Position numbers and translations under genes: made by a program. The notes beneath the pieces are model-generated. The model worked only from the letters and a program-made list of their open reading frames with translations. It was not told the origin of the DNA and searched no databases. A stretch of 64,000 nt of DNA from Cellulomonas humilata (lineage in GTDB: Bacteria; Actinomycetota; Actinomycetes; Actinomycetales; Cellulomonadaceae): positions 62,001 through 126,000 of the forward strand of contig NZ_JAUSVB010000005.1 in NCBI RefSeq assembly GCF_030814415.1, in the 5' to 3' direction. Numbering within the stretch: position 1 is the first letter of the stretch; each line of letters opens with the position of its first letter. This document shows positions 25,256 through 33,081 of this stretch, one piece after another.

Positions 25256-25672
25256 GTGCCTGACGACCCCCAGCCCGACGAGACCCCGGCCGCGGCCGAG
25301 CAGCCCACCGCGCCCGGGCCCGCAGCGGAACCCGTCGCCCTCGACGCGCGCGGCGTGCCGATCCCGTCGGAGGAGGAGCTGGCCCGGGTCGCGGAGCCGG
25401 CCACCGTGCGCCACGCCCCGAAGTTCGGCGCGTTCATCACCGCCGGCGCCCTCGTCGGCATCGTCGTCGCGCTGGTCCTGGTCGCGGTCGTCCGCCCGGA
25501 GGTCCCCTGGGTGGCCGACGGGTCCGGCTTCATCTCATTCCTCGACGGCGAGGGTGCCGTGCGCACCGTCATGGCCGTCGCCGGCGCGGTCCTCGGCGGG
25601 TTCCTCGGTGGTCTCGCCGCGGTGCTGGCGGACCGGCGCAGCGTGCGCAAGGCCGTCCGCCCCACCGTCTGA
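25256..25672 (+). CDS. Small two-span membrane protein, function unknown
   Basis: 138 residues from GTG 25256. Acidic, Pro/Ala-rich N-terminus of about 60 residues, then hydrophobic segments FGAFITAGALVGIVVALVLV and TVMAVAGAVLGGFLGGLAAV joined by a short connector (GFISFLDGEGAVR), ending RRSVRKAVRPTV. The layout predicts two helices with both ends in the cytoplasm. I do not recognise the family beyond 'histidine-kinase-free membrane protein near purF'. Position between the sterol-carrier gene and purF, same strand, short gaps, suggests the same transcription unit. Confidence 0.7.
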   Translation: MPDDPQPDETPAAAEQPTAPGPAAEPVALDARGVPIPSEEELARVAEPATVRHAPKFGAFITAGALVGIVVALVLVAVVRPEVPWVADGSGFISFLDGEGAVRTVMAVAGAVLGGFLGGLAAVLADRRSVRKAVRPTV

Positions 25673-25722
25673 CTCGCGGTCACCTTGGTCGCCCACCGTG
25701 CGGACTGTGCGACCATAGGAAC

Positions 25723-27270
25723 GTGGCCCCCCGCGCAGACGGACGTCTGAACCACGACCTCCTCCCCAACGAAAAAGGCCCCCAGGACGCTTGTGGCGTC
25801 TTCGGTGTGTGGGCACCTGGCGAGGAAGTCGCCAAGCTGACCTACTTCGGCCTCTACGCACTGCAGCACCGTGGCCAGGAGTCGGCGGGCATCGCCACCT
25901 CCAACGGCCAGCAGCTGCTGGTCTACAAGGACATGGGCCTCGTCTCCCAGGTCTTCGACGAGACCGCGCTGAACGCGCTGCAGGGGCACATCGCCATCGG
26001 GCACACGCGCTACTCGACGACCGGTGGCAGCACCTGGGAGAACGCGCAGCCGACGCTCGGTCCCACGGCCGCCGGCACCGTCGCCCTGGGCCACAACGGC
26101 AACCTGACGAACGCCGCCGAGCTGGTCGATCTCGTCGCCGAGCGCTACGGCAGCCAGCGGCGCGGCGAGCTCGCGCGCGGCAACACCACGGACACCGCGC
26201 TGATCACGGCCCTGCTGGCGGGGGACCCGGACCACACGCTGGAGGCCACCGCGCTCGAGGTGCTCCCGCGCCTGCGAGGCGCGTTCAGCCTCGTCTTCAT
26301 GGACGAGCACACGCTGTACGCCGCGCGGGACCCGCAGGGCGTCCGGCCGCTGGTGCTCGGCAGGCTGGAGCGCGGCTGGGTCGTGGCCAGCGAGACCCCG
26401 GCCCTGGACATCGTCGGCGCCTCGTTCGTCCGCGAGATCGAGCCCGGTGAGTTCATCGCGATCGACGCCGACGGCCTGCGCAGCAGCCGGTTCGCACCCG
26501 TCGACCGCGCCGGGTGCGTCTTCGAGTACGTCTACCTCGCGCGTCCCGACACCTCGATCGCCGGCCGGTCCGTGCACGCCGCGCGCGTCGCGATGGGCCG
26601 ACGTCTTGCGGTCGAGCACCCCGTCGAGGCCGACCTGGTCATCCCCGTGCCGGAGTCCGGGACGCCCGCGGCCGTCGGCTACGCCGCGGAGTCCGGCATC
26701 ACGTTCGGGCAGGGCCTGACCAAGAACGCGTACGTCGGTCGCACGTTCATCCAGCCGTCGCAGACGCTGCGCCAGCTCGGCATCCGCCTCAAGCTCAACC
26801 CGCTCAAGGACGTCATCCGCGGCAAGCGCCTGGTGGTCGTCGACGACTCGATCGTCCGCGGCAACACCCAGCGCGCGCTCATCCGGATGCTGCGGGAGGC
26901 CGGCGCGGCCGAGGTGCACGTGCGCATCAGCTCTCCGCCGGTGAAGTGGCCCTGCTTCTACGGCATCGACTTCGCGTCCCGCGCCGAGCTCATCGCCAAC
27001 GGCCTGGGGGTCGACGAGATCGCCGCGTCGCTCGGCGCCGACTCGCTCGGCTACATCTCCCCGGAGGGCATGATCGCCGCCACCGAGCAGCCCGCGTCGC
27101 AGCTCTGCGCCGCCTGCTTCACGGGTCAGTACCCCATCGAGCTGCCCCCGGACGACCGGCTGGGCAAGTTCCTGCTCGAGCAGAACGAGCTGCCGCTGGG
27201 CGCTCCGGAGGACGGGCTGCTCGCCATCGTGCCGAGCGTCGGTGGCGCGACCGCGCTGGACCACCCGTGA
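25723..27270 (+). CDS. purF: Amidophosphoribosyltransferase PurF
   Basis: 515 residues. It makes 5-phosphoribosylamine from PRPP and glutamine, the first committed purine step. The N-terminal nucleophile cysteine is Cys24 in QDACGVFG, so an about 23-residue propeptide must be cleaved off. The PRPP-binding loop is VVVDDSIVRGNT. C-terminal cysteines (WPCFYG, LCAACF) match the iron-sulfur Bacillus-type enzymes. Starts with GTG 25723. The stop overlaps the purM GTG by four bases (GTGA), so they are coupled. Confidence 0.97.
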   Translation: MAPRADGRLNHDLLPNEKGPQDACGVFGVWAPGEEVAKLTYFGLYALQHRGQESAGIATSNGQQLLVYKDMGLVSQVFDETALNALQGHIAIGHTRYSTTGGSTWENAQPTLGPTAAGTVALGHNGNLTNAAELVDLVAERYGSQRRGELARGNTTDTALITALLAGDPDHTLEATALEVLPRLRGAFSLVFMDEHTLYAARDPQGVRPLVLGRLERGWVVASETPALDIVGASFVREIEPGEFIAIDADGLRSSRFAPVDRAGCVFEYVYLARPDTSIAGRSVHAARVAMGRRLAVEHPVEADLVIPVPESGTPAAVGYAAESGITFGQGLTKNAYVGRTFIQPSQTLRQLGIRLKLNPLKDVIRGKRLVVVDDSIVRGNTQRALIRMLREAGAAEVHVRISSPPVKWPCFYGIDFASRAELIANGLGVDEIAASLGADSLGYISPEGMIAATEQPASQLCAACFTGQYPIELPPDDRLGKFLLEQNELPLGAPEDGLLAIVPSVGGATALDHP

Positions 27271-28397
27271 GCGGCACCCAGGGCACGCAGGTGACCTATG
27301 CCGCGGCGGGCGTGGACACCGAGGCGGGCGACAAGGCCGTCGAGCTGATGAAGGACGCCGTCCGCGCGACCCACGGGCCGCAGGTGCTCGGCGGGGTCGG
27401 CGGGTTCGCGGGGCTCTACGACGCCAGTGCGCTGCTGACCTACCGCAAGCCGCTGCTGGCCACGTCGACCGACGGCGTCGGCACGAAGGTCGCCATCGCG
27501 CAGGCGCTCGACATCCACGACACCATCGGGTTCGACCTGGTGGGCATGGTCGTCGACGACATCGTCGTGGTCGGCGCCACGCCGCTGTTCATGACCGACT
27601 ACATCGCGTGCGGCCGCGTGGTGCCCGAGCGCATCGCGGGCATCGTGCGCGGCATCGCGGCGGCCTGCTCGGTGGCCGGGACGGCCCTCGTCGGCGGCGA
27701 GACCGCGGAGCACCCCGGGCTGCTGGGTCCCGACGAGTACGACGTGGCCGGTGCCGCGACGGGCGTCGTCGAGGCCGACCAGCTGCTGGGCCCGGAGCGG
27801 GTGCGGGCCGGCGACGTGCTGCTCGCGCTGGGCTCCAGCGGTCTGCACTCCAACGGGTACTCGCTGGTCCGCAAGGTCGTGTCGGTGGCCGGCTGGTCGC
27901 TGGACCGTCACGTCGACGAGCTCGGCCGCACGCTCGGCGAGGAGCTCCTGGAGCCCACCCGCGTCTACGCCTCCGACTGCCTCGCCCTGGCGGAGCGCGC
28001 CGGTGTCGCCGGCCTGCACGCGTACAGCCACGTCACCGGTGGGGGACTCGCGTCGAACGTCGCGCGCGTGCTGCCCCAGGGCCTGGTCGCGGACATCGAC
28101 CGTGGCGGCTGGACGCTGGCGCCGATCTTCTCGCTGGTGCAGCGCCTCGGGCAGGTGCCGTGGACCGACCTCGAGGGCACGCTCAACCTGGGCGTCGGCA
28201 TGGTGGCGATCGTCGCGGCCGACGCCGTGGACGGGATCCTCGCGCACGCCGCCGAGCTCGGCCTGCCGGCCTGGGAGCTGGGCACCGTCCGGCACACCGA
28301 CCCCGCGACCGACGTCGTCGGCGCCCCGGGCTTCGTGGCCGGGACAAAGGGAGTGCACGGGGGAGCCGTCCAGCTCAGCGGTGCCTACCGGACGTGA
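27267..28397 (+). CDS. purM: Phosphoribosylformylglycinamidine cyclo-ligase PurM
   Basis: 376 residues, AIR synthetase. It closes the imidazole ring of FGAM with ATP, purine step five. Typical motifs: TYAAAGVDTEAGDKAV at the start, STDGVGTKVAIA, FMTDYIACGRV, LVGGETAEHPG, and SGLHSNGYSLVRK. GTG 27267 overlaps the purF TGA. The last 20 residues (GTKGVHGGAVQLSGAYRT) are a small extension after the usual end. Its purL partner in the pathway is 8 kb upstream on the same strand. Confidence 0.97.
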   Translation: MSGTQGTQVTYAAAGVDTEAGDKAVELMKDAVRATHGPQVLGGVGGFAGLYDASALLTYRKPLLATSTDGVGTKVAIAQALDIHDTIGFDLVGMVVDDIVVVGATPLFMTDYIACGRVVPERIAGIVRGIAAACSVAGTALVGGETAEHPGLLGPDEYDVAGAATGVVEADQLLGPERVRAGDVLLALGSSGLHSNGYSLVRKVVSVAGWSLDRHVDELGRTLGEELLEPTRVYASDCLALAERAGVAGLHAYSHVTGGGLASNVARVLPQGLVADIDRGGWTLAPIFSLVQRLGQVPWTDLEGTLNLGVGMVAIVAADAVDGILAHAAELGLPAWELGTVRHTDPATDVVGAPGFVAGTKGVHGGAVQLSGAYRT

Positions 28398-28451
28398 CCC
28401 CGCCTGGCGGGCTCGGTCGGCTCGCGGGACGGTCCGTCTAAGGACGTGACC

Positions 28452-28640
28452 ACGAGGCTCGGCGGCGAGCCCGACGAGAACGAGCACGACGCTGAGCGCC
28501 GACAGCCACCAGCCCCAGCTCAGACATCGGCGACGTACGTCCGGGTCGGACGTGACCTCGTAGTCGCCAGCGCAGCAGGACGCCAGCCGGGACGATCACC
28601 ACGATCCAGGTCCAGAGAGCGACGTGCGAGACGAGCGACA
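28452..28640 (-). pseudogene. Possible frameshifted small membrane protein
   Basis: The 303-bp gap between purM and the DUF3073 gene holds no intact gene I trust. On the minus strand one frame reads LVSHVALWTWIVVIVPAGVL, a good membrane segment (about 28566-28632). The +1 frame then reads GDYEVTSDPDVRRRCLSWGW followed by WLSALSVVLVLVGLAAEP (about 28452-28550). Joining the two at about 28550-28570 would give a plausible two-span protein, so this may be a gene broken by a frameshift, or a sequence error. No convincing start codon is seen; an upstream extension reaches the DUF3073 gene. Confidence 0.3.
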
Positions 28641-28700
28641 GCTGGGCTGCCGCCGTCTCGCTCGTCGATCGCGACGCGCGCGAGATGAGTGACGACCGCG

Positions 28701-28913
28701 TCAGCGGTCGTCGTCGGACCAGCGCCGGTAGTCGTCGCTGTCGTCGTCAGTGTCCGTCTCCACAACCGCGCGAGGGCGGTTGTCGGTGACGACATCGTTG
28801 TGGCCGTGCGACGTGAGCTCCTGCTCGAGAGCTCGGTAGTTGGTCTCCGGGCTGAAGTACTTCAGCTCCCGGGCCACCTTCGTCTGCTTAGCCTTCTGAC
28901 GGCCGCGCCCCAT
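28701..28913 (-). CDS. DUF3073-domain protein
   Basis: 70 residues. N-terminus MGRGRQKAKQTKVARELKYF is the conserved hallmark of actinobacterial DUF3073 proteins. It is followed by SPETNYRALEQELTS and a very acidic tail (TDTDDDSDDYRRWSDDDR). Basic start plus acidic end suggests a small nucleic-acid or ribosome-associated protein, but no function is established. It usually lies between purM and bldC in actinobacteria, as here. ATG 28913; AGAGGGGGT upstream can act as a ribosome binding site. Confidence 0.88.
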   Translation of the reverse strand: MGRGRQKAKQTKVARELKYFSPETNYRALEQELTSHGHNDVVTDNRPRAVVETDTDDDSDDYRRWSDDDR

Positions 28914-29423
28914 GGCATCGACCCCCTCTTACGTGGATGCGGGGCGGCTCCGTGCTGACACGTGCGGCCCCGGGGTGCTGAATCGTCTCTTCGAGGGGCA
29001 ACGGTACATGCTCGTTCGCTATTCCGACCACTCGCCGCGGGCGATACGCGTCACGTACGCCCGTCGGACCCGGTCGGCGGGGCCGCAGGTCCAGGTCGGC
29101 CGTCCAAGCGGGCGTGGACGGTGCGCGCGTCGACGGGTATGACCGATTGGTCGGGTTTAGGGTGGTGCTGCGGCCGCGGAGTGGCGCGGCATGAGAGTTG
29201 TATGAGAGTCCTGTGTAGGTTCGTTACGAGAACGTGTCCCGGAATGCGGTGTCTGCGGCTTTCGTTCATGCTAGAGGGCGATGTCACGGTTTGGGCATCG
29301 ACCACGTAGGCTCGCCGTACCGAGAACGTTTCACACAGTTGGACCTGCACCACCCGCACTTGAACTGGCCGGGCGTCGACACCTGTCGGCACCGCGGGCC
29401 GCACGCTTGCCAGGAGGCAGCTG
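28914..29423. other. 510-bp intergenic region before bldC
   Basis: No coding frame here looks real: codon bias is lost and G+C is lower than in the flanks. Near bldC there are two direct copies of ATGAGAGT, 29191-29198 and 29202-29209, 11 bp apart, about one helical turn. It probably holds the DUF3073 promoter, one or more bldC promoters and a long bldC 5' leader. Confidence 0.5.
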
Positions 29424-29633
29424 ATGAACCCACACCCCGTAGAGACCGAAGCACTGCTCACGCCCTCCGAGGTCGCGACTCTGTTCCGGGTTGATCCGAA
29501 GACCGTCACCCGGTGGGCCAAGGCCGGGAAGCTGTCGTCGATCCGCACCCTGGGTGGTCACCGGCGTTACCGCGAGTCCGAGGTGCGCGACCTGCTGAAC
29601 GGTGTTCCGCAGCAGCGCCCGTCGGACGGCTGA
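29424..29633 (+). CDS. bldC: BldC-family MerR-like DNA-binding regulator
   Basis: 69 residues, the single winged-helix domain of BldC. Recognition region LLTPSEVATLFRVDPKTVTR and wing WAKAGKLSSIRTLGGHRRYR are almost as in Streptomyces BldC. In Streptomyces BldC holds back entry into development and binds direct repeats as head-to-tail oligomers. In this presumably non-sporulating relative the targets are unknown. A 510-bp leader with two ATGAGAGT repeats precedes it and two hairpin terminators follow. Length and sequence are complete. Confidence 0.95.
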   Translation: MNPHPVETEALLTPSEVATLFRVDPKTVTRWAKAGKLSSIRTLGGHRRYRESEVRDLLNGVPQQRPSDG

Positions 29634-29655
29634 GCGACCGTACACGCCCGGCCGA

Positions 29656-29679
29656 GCCCGTCGACCACGATCGACGGGC
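29656..29679 (+). terminator. bldC terminator
   Basis: Perfect GCCCGTCGA/TCGACGGGC arms around a 6-base loop, 22 bases after the bldC stop. Confidence 0.75.
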
Positions 29680-29743
29680 CCATGGTGGTCGAGCGCCCGG
29701 CACGCCTCCTGGCTTCACCAGACTGCTGCACGAGCGTGTTAAC

Positions 29744-29783
29744 AGAACTGCGCGGGTCGCGATGACGCGACCCGCGCAGTTCT
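29744..29783. terminator. Strong bidirectional terminator
   Basis: An 18-bp perfect stem (AGAACTGCGCGGGTCGCG and its complement) with an ATGA loop, between bldC and the convergent DUF3618 gene. It ends with TTCT on the plus strand. Confidence 0.85.
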
Positions 29784-29815
29784 CGTCCCTGCGTCCTCGT
29801 CCTAGCGACCCGACG

Positions 29816-30130
29816 TCAGCCCTTGCGGCGCGCGGCGACCATCAGTGCGAGCAGGGCCGCCACCCCCGCCACGGCCCCGCCGATCAGAGCGATCGCCTTC
29901 TTGCGGGCGTCGGGCGCGGCGTCGCTGCTCGTCGCGTCGCTCCACAGGTGACCGACCGACGCGACCGCCCGCCCGGCCTGCGCCCGCGGGTCGAGGCGCG
30001 CCACCAGCTCGTCCACGGTCGACGCCAGCTGGGCGCGGGTCACGGCGAGCTCGGCCTCCAGCGCCACCATCTCCGGCGTGCTGAAGGGCTTCTGCGTGCT
30101 CGCAGGCTTCTGGACCGACTCGTCGCTCAT
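29816..30130 (-). CDS. DUF3618-domain membrane protein
   Basis: 104 residues. Soluble amphipathic N-terminus (MSDESVQKPASTQKPF, ALEAELAVTRAQLASTVDEL VARLDP), a single C-terminal helix (ALIGGAVAGVAALLALMVAA) and basic end RRKG. The ELxxTRxxLxxTVDxL pattern is that of DUF3618, a family of tail-anchored actinobacterial proteins, often beside PF07332 proteins as here. The ATG overlaps the stop of the upstream PF07332 gene (ATGA), so the two are coupled. Likely an envelope-stress or membrane-associated partner, by analogy to the YqjD/YqjE pair of enterics; function not established. Confidence 0.82.
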   Translation of the reverse strand: MSDESVQKPASTQKPFSTPEMVALEAELAVTRAQLASTVDELVARLDPRAQAGRAVASVGHLWSDATSSDAAPDARKKAIALIGGAVAGVAALLALMVAARRKG

Positions 30131-30537
30131 GCGTTGAACCCCGCCTTGACTGCCTCGATGTCCTGCTGGACGTTCTCGATCGCCTTCGCCGGTGTGGGTG
30201 GGGACCCGGCCTTCACGCGGTTGATGCCGATCAGCACCAGGACCACGATCACCAGCAGCAGGAACGCGCAGACGATCAGCGCGGCCAGCCACAGGTCGAG
30301 CCACAGGTCCAGCACGATGATCGTGGTGGCGATCCCTGCGGCGAGCAGGTAGAGCGCGAGCACGGCGCCGGCCGCGATGAGTCCGGCACCGACGCCCAGC
30401 TGCTGCGCCCGCCCGGCGATCTCCGCCTTGGCCAGATCGATCTCGGCGCGGACGAGCCGCGCTCCCTGCTCGCTGAGCTCGGACACCAGCTGGCCCAGCG
30501 ACTTCTCGTCGCCCGGCAGTCCCGACTGCGTGGTCAT
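30127..30537 (-). CDS. PF07332 'phage holin family' membrane protein
   Basis: 136 residues. A cytoplasmic N-terminal helix (LGQLVSELSEQGARLVRAEI, DLAKAEIAGRAQQLG) is followed by two hydrophobic spans (GLIAAGAVLALYLLAAG and LWLAALIVCAFLLLVIVVL) and a short tail. This is the Holin-X/YqjE pattern. Despite the family name nothing phage-like surrounds it; such proteins are chromosomal in most actinobacteria. ATG 30537; ends overlapping the DUF3618 start. The third gene of the set lies 67 bp upstream. Confidence 0.82.
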   Translation of the reverse strand: MTTQSGLPGDEKSLGQLVSELSEQGARLVRAEIDLAKAEIAGRAQQLGVGAGLIAAGAVLALYLLAAGIATTIIVLDLWLDLWLAALIVCAFLLLVIVVLVLIGINRVKAGSPPTPAKAIENVQQDIEAVKAGFNA

Positions 30538-30604
30538 GGGCACGGCCTCTCGTCTGCTCTTCCGTAGGGCACTCAGTCTGGTGGTCGGCGATCCTGCCCG
30601 CGAG

Positions 30605-31045
30605 TCAGTCCGCCCACGGATGCACCTGCTCCTCGGCCGGGTGGACCGGCTCGTGGATGCGGACCACCGACACCGTCGGCCCCGGAGGCAGCCGGCGCTT
30701 GGCCCAGGCGGCCACCCCGGCGCCGATGAGGAGCAGGGCGACACCGATGATGAGCGCGGCCAGCCAGGGCTCGACCGCGTGGGACAGGCCCAGCACGCCG
30801 GCCGTGATCAGGAGCGCGAGACCGAAGAAGCTGAGGAGCGCGGCGACGCCGAACCCGATGGCCGACGGGCGGACCTCGATCGCGCGCGACCGGACGCTGC
30901 GCGCGACCGCGTCGATCTCGTGCTGGATGGCCTCGCGGACGTGGTCCTCGGCCTGCTCGAACTTCTCGCGCGCCCGGTCGGTGAACGGCTCGGTCAGCCG
31001 GTCGAAGAAGCTGCGGGGTCGATCGGCACCGGGGGTGCTGGCCAT
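30605..31045 (-). CDS. Two-span membrane protein of the DUF3618/holin-X cluster
   Basis: 146 residues. The N-terminus carries charged helices (FFDRLTEPFTDRAREKFEQA, EDHVREAIQHEIDAVARSV). Two spans follow, about residues 63-85 (IGFGVAALLSFFGLALLITA) and 92-112 (WLAALIIGVALLLIGAGVAA), then a Pro-rich polar tail. It resembles the neighbouring PF07332 gene in plan (soluble helices plus hairpin of spans), but no family motif is certain. It is first of three genes read in one direction, so probably co-transcribed with them. Function unknown. Confidence 0.75.
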   Translation of the reverse strand: MASTPGADRPRSFFDRLTEPFTDRAREKFEQAEDHVREAIQHEIDAVARSVRSRAIEVRPSAIGFGVAALLSFFGLALLITAGVLGLSHAVEPWLAALIIGVALLLIGAGVAAWAKRRLPPGPTVSVVRIHEPVHPAEEQVHPWAD

Positions 31046-31112
31046 GGGTCCTCCTCGTACGGCGGTGTGCCCAGCGTAGGAGGAAGAGCGCTGGTCAGGG
31101 GTCCGCCGCGCG

Positions 31113-32138
31113 CTACCTGCCTGGGACCGGCGCGGTGCAGGCGTCCGCGTCGGCCGGGCAGAGGCGGGTGCCGCCCACGACGAGCCGCAGTCGCAGGTCG
31201 ACGTCCTCGAGCGCGTGCCCGTCGAAGGCGTCGCGGAGGGTCTCCGGGTCGACCGACGGCGGCGGGCCCAGCGCGTCGACGGTCACGAGGCCGTTGAGCG
31301 CGGTGACCGTCGTGACCTCCCAGCCCGCCTCGCGCGCCCACTCCTCGGCGACCGGTCGCGCGGTCGACTCGAGGTGCTGGTCCCGCGCCACGCGCACGGA
31401 CCCGGCGGCCAGCGGGATCGCGACGACGACCAGCAGCGCGACCACGACCGCGATCGTCCGACGGCTGGTGTGCCCGACAGGGCCGCCGGCCGCCTGGGCT
31501 GCGGACCGGACCCCGGCCAGGCCGAGCACCAGCGTCCCGGTCGCGATGATCGCCGCCACGTTGGTCAGGAACAGGAGCGTCGACTCCGCTGCGTCGGCCG
31601 TCCGTCCGGCCTCGAGGAGCAGGCCGGTGACGGAGAGCGGAGGGACGAGCGAGATGGCGATCGCGACGCCCGGCAGCGCGTCGGAGATGTCGGAGCGCAC
31701 GAGCGCGAACGCGCCGACGGTGCCGGTGGCCAGGGCGGCGAGCAGGTCGATGAGCTTGGGGCTGATCCGGCCGGCGACCTGCGAGTTGCCCACGTAGTTG
31801 TCGGCCGGGTCGACGAGCATCCCCACGAGGTAGCCGATGGCGATCACCACGAGGGCGCCGAGGACCACGTGCACCAGGCTGCGCAGCAGGTGCGGTCGGT
31901 CGGCGAGGACGACGGCGAGCGCGATCCCGAGGATCGGCGTCATCAGCGGGGCCACGATCATGGCGCCGATGACCGTCGCCGTGGAGTCCGCGACGACGCC
32001 CGCCGACGCGATGACGGACGCCAGGACCAGCAGCACCCAGAACCGCGTCGACGAGCGGCTGGTGACCGGTGGCTCGATGAACACCGAGGTCCGGATGCGG
32101 TCGATGTCGTCGGCGGTGATCGTCGTCAGGCTGGCCAC
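31113..32138 (-). CDS. DUF389 / TIGR00341-family membrane protein
   Basis: 341 residues. DUF389 core: FWVLLVLASVIASAGVVADS, then TATVIGAMIVAPLMTPILG with the conserved GAMIVAP(L)MxPI motif, then LVVIAIGYLVGM and three or four further spans (AIAISLVPPLSVTGLLLEAG is also family-typical). A C-terminal extracytoplasmic portion of about 110 residues (ARDQHLESTARPVAEEWARE) ends with CPADADACTAPVPGR. The family is widespread and has no proven activity. ATG 32138. It is a single gene between the stress-membrane cluster and the tRNA genes. Confidence 0.85.
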   Translation of the reverse strand: MASLTTITADDIDRIRTSVFIEPPVTSRSSTRFWVLLVLASVIASAGVVADSTATVIGAMIVAPLMTPILGIALAVVLADRPHLLRSLVHVVLGALVVIAIGYLVGMLVDPADNYVGNSQVAGRISPKLIDLLAALATGTVGAFALVRSDISDALPGVAIAISLVPPLSVTGLLLEAGRTADAAESTLLFLTNVAAIIATGTLVLGLAGVRSAAQAAGGPVGHTSRRTIAVVVALLVVVAIPLAAGSVRVARDQHLESTARPVAEEWAREAGWEVTTVTALNGLVTVDALGPPPSVDPETLRDAFDGHALEDVDLRLRLVVGGTRLCPADADACTAPVPGR

Positions 32139-32234
32139 AGCGCCTCCCGAGCTCCCAGTGGATCCCTGTCATCGTCGCGGACCCGACCGGCGGCCCCGAG
32201 GAGACGCGCCGGGAACGGAGGTCCGGGACGACGA

Positions 32235-32265
32235 AGCCCCGCTCCGGAGGGATCCGGGCGGGGCT
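32235..32265 (-). terminator. tRNA operon terminator
   Basis: AGCCCCGC/GCGGGGCT plus CCGGA/TCCGG arms with one bulged base and a GGGA loop, just 3' of tRNA-Phe on its strand, followed by TTCG. Confidence 0.75.
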
Positions 32266-32272
32266 CGCGCTG

Positions 32273-32345
32273 TGGCCACTGGCAGGGTCGAACTGCCGAC
32301 CTTTCGATTTTCAGTCGAACGCTCTACCAACTGAGCTAAGTGGCC
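32273..32345 (-). tRNA. tRNA-Phe (GAA)
   Basis: 73 bases. Acceptor GGCCACT pairs with AGTGGCC, discriminator A. Anticodon loop CTGAAAA holds GAA; T-arm GGCAG/CTGCC with TTCGACC loop. The 3' CCA is not encoded. Third tRNA of a three-gene cluster read leftward. Confidence 0.97.
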
Positions 32346-32396
32346 GTAACCGACGACGCCCGGGTTCCTGAGAACAGGATGACCGGGCGGATCGAG

Positions 32397-32470
32397 CGAC
32401 CCCGACGGGACTTGAACCCGCGACCTCCGCCGTGACAGGGCGGCGCGCTAACCAACTGCGCTACGGGGCC
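32397..32470 (-). tRNA. tRNA-Asp (GTC)
   Basis: 74 bases. Acceptor GGCCCCG pairs with CGGGGTC (one G-U pair), discriminator G. Anticodon loop CTGTCAC holds GTC; T-arm GCGGG/CCCGT with a TTCAAGT loop. CCA not encoded. Middle gene of the cluster. Confidence 0.97.
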
Positions 32471-32514
32471 TTGAACTGCTGCAAGGCCTTGCTGCTGTAC
32501 TGCTGAACTGCTCG

Positions 32515-32587
32515 TACCCCCAACGGGATTCGAACCCGTGCTACCGCCGTGAAAGGGCGGGGTCCTAGGCCGCTAGACGATGGGGGC
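32515..32587 (-). tRNA. tRNA-Glu (TTC)
   Basis: 73 bases. Acceptor GCCCCCA pairs with TGGGGGT (terminal G-U), discriminator A. Anticodon loop CTTTCAC holds TTC; T-arm ACGGG/CCCGT with TTCGAAT. First gene of the Glu-Asp-Phe cluster. CCA not encoded. Confidence 0.97.
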
Positions 32588-32642
32588 ATGTCCTACGCGA
32601 ACATCCAACCCCCAACGCCGAGGCGCCGGATGACCGGTGATG

Positions 32643-32672
32643 AGCATACGGGGTCATCGGCCCGAACTCCAA
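32643..32672 (-). promoter_or_regulatory. tRNA cluster promoter
   Basis: -35 TTGGAG (32667-32672), 18-bp spacer, -10 TATGCT (32643-32648), about 55 bp before tRNA-Glu. It matches the vegetative sigma pattern and no other good match is seen. Confidence 0.55.
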
Positions 32673-32724
32673 AGTCGATGGATGTGCCGGCCATCACCCA
32701 CTCCTGAGCAGGCAGGATGGGCAC

Positions 32725-33078
32725 ATGGTCGACATGTCCCCAGCCGAGTTCGAGGACGCGGTCCGCGACGCGCTCGACGAGATCCCCGACGAGCTCGCCG
32801 CGATGATGGACAACGTCGTCGTGCTCGTCGAGGACGCTCCGCCGGAGGGCGAGGTCGACCTGCTCGGTCTGTACGAGGGCACCCCGCTGACCGAGCGCGG
32901 GGAGTTCTGGGCCGCCGGGTCGCTGCCCGACCGGATCACGATCTTCCGGCTCCCGACGCTGGCCGTCTGCGACAGCCGCGAGGACGTGGTCGAGGAGGTC
33001 GCCGTCACCGTCGTGCACGAGATCGCCCACCACTTCGGCATCGACGACGAGCGGCTGCACGAGCTGGGCTGGGACTGA
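32725..33078 (+). CDS. Small zincin-like metallopeptidase family protein
   Basis: 117 residues, PF06262-type. Zinc-binding HExxH is HEIAHHFGIDDERLHELG, with the third ligand downstream as expected (Asp or His of the extended motif). The N-terminal SPAEFEDAVRDALDEIPDEL and MDNVVVLVED match the family's alpha/beta scaffold. No signal peptide, so cytoplasmic. Members are conserved in actinobacteria but no substrate has been shown to me. ATG 32725; GAGCAGGCAGGATGGGCAC upstream gives a weak ribosome binding site. The CDF transporter starts 3 bp after its stop. Confidence 0.88.
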   Translation: MVDMSPAEFEDAVRDALDEIPDELAAMMDNVVVLVEDAPPEGEVDLLGLYEGTPLTERGEFWAAGSLPDRITIFRLPTLAVCDSREDVVEEVAVTVVHEIAHHFGIDDERLHELGWD

Positions 33079-33081
33079 CCC

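Noticed and set aside
25723..28397. Purine riboswitch or PurR box before purF
   Set aside because: The 50-bp gap before purF shows no conserved riboswitch fold or tandem PurBox pattern.
28520..28795. 91-residue minus-strand frame near DUF3073
   Set aside because: Thr/Arg-rich, overlaps the DUF3073 gene in another frame, no ribosome binding site and no conserved pattern. The membrane-like frames nearby are the better explanation.
29051..29548. Minus-strand frame across the bldC leader
   Set aside because: Overlaps bldC on the other strand and shows no coding bias or domain.
30127..31045. Prophage remnant suggested by 'holin' family names
   Set aside because: No integrase, capsid, lysin or attachment site nearby; PF07332 proteins are ordinary chromosomal genes in actinobacteria.
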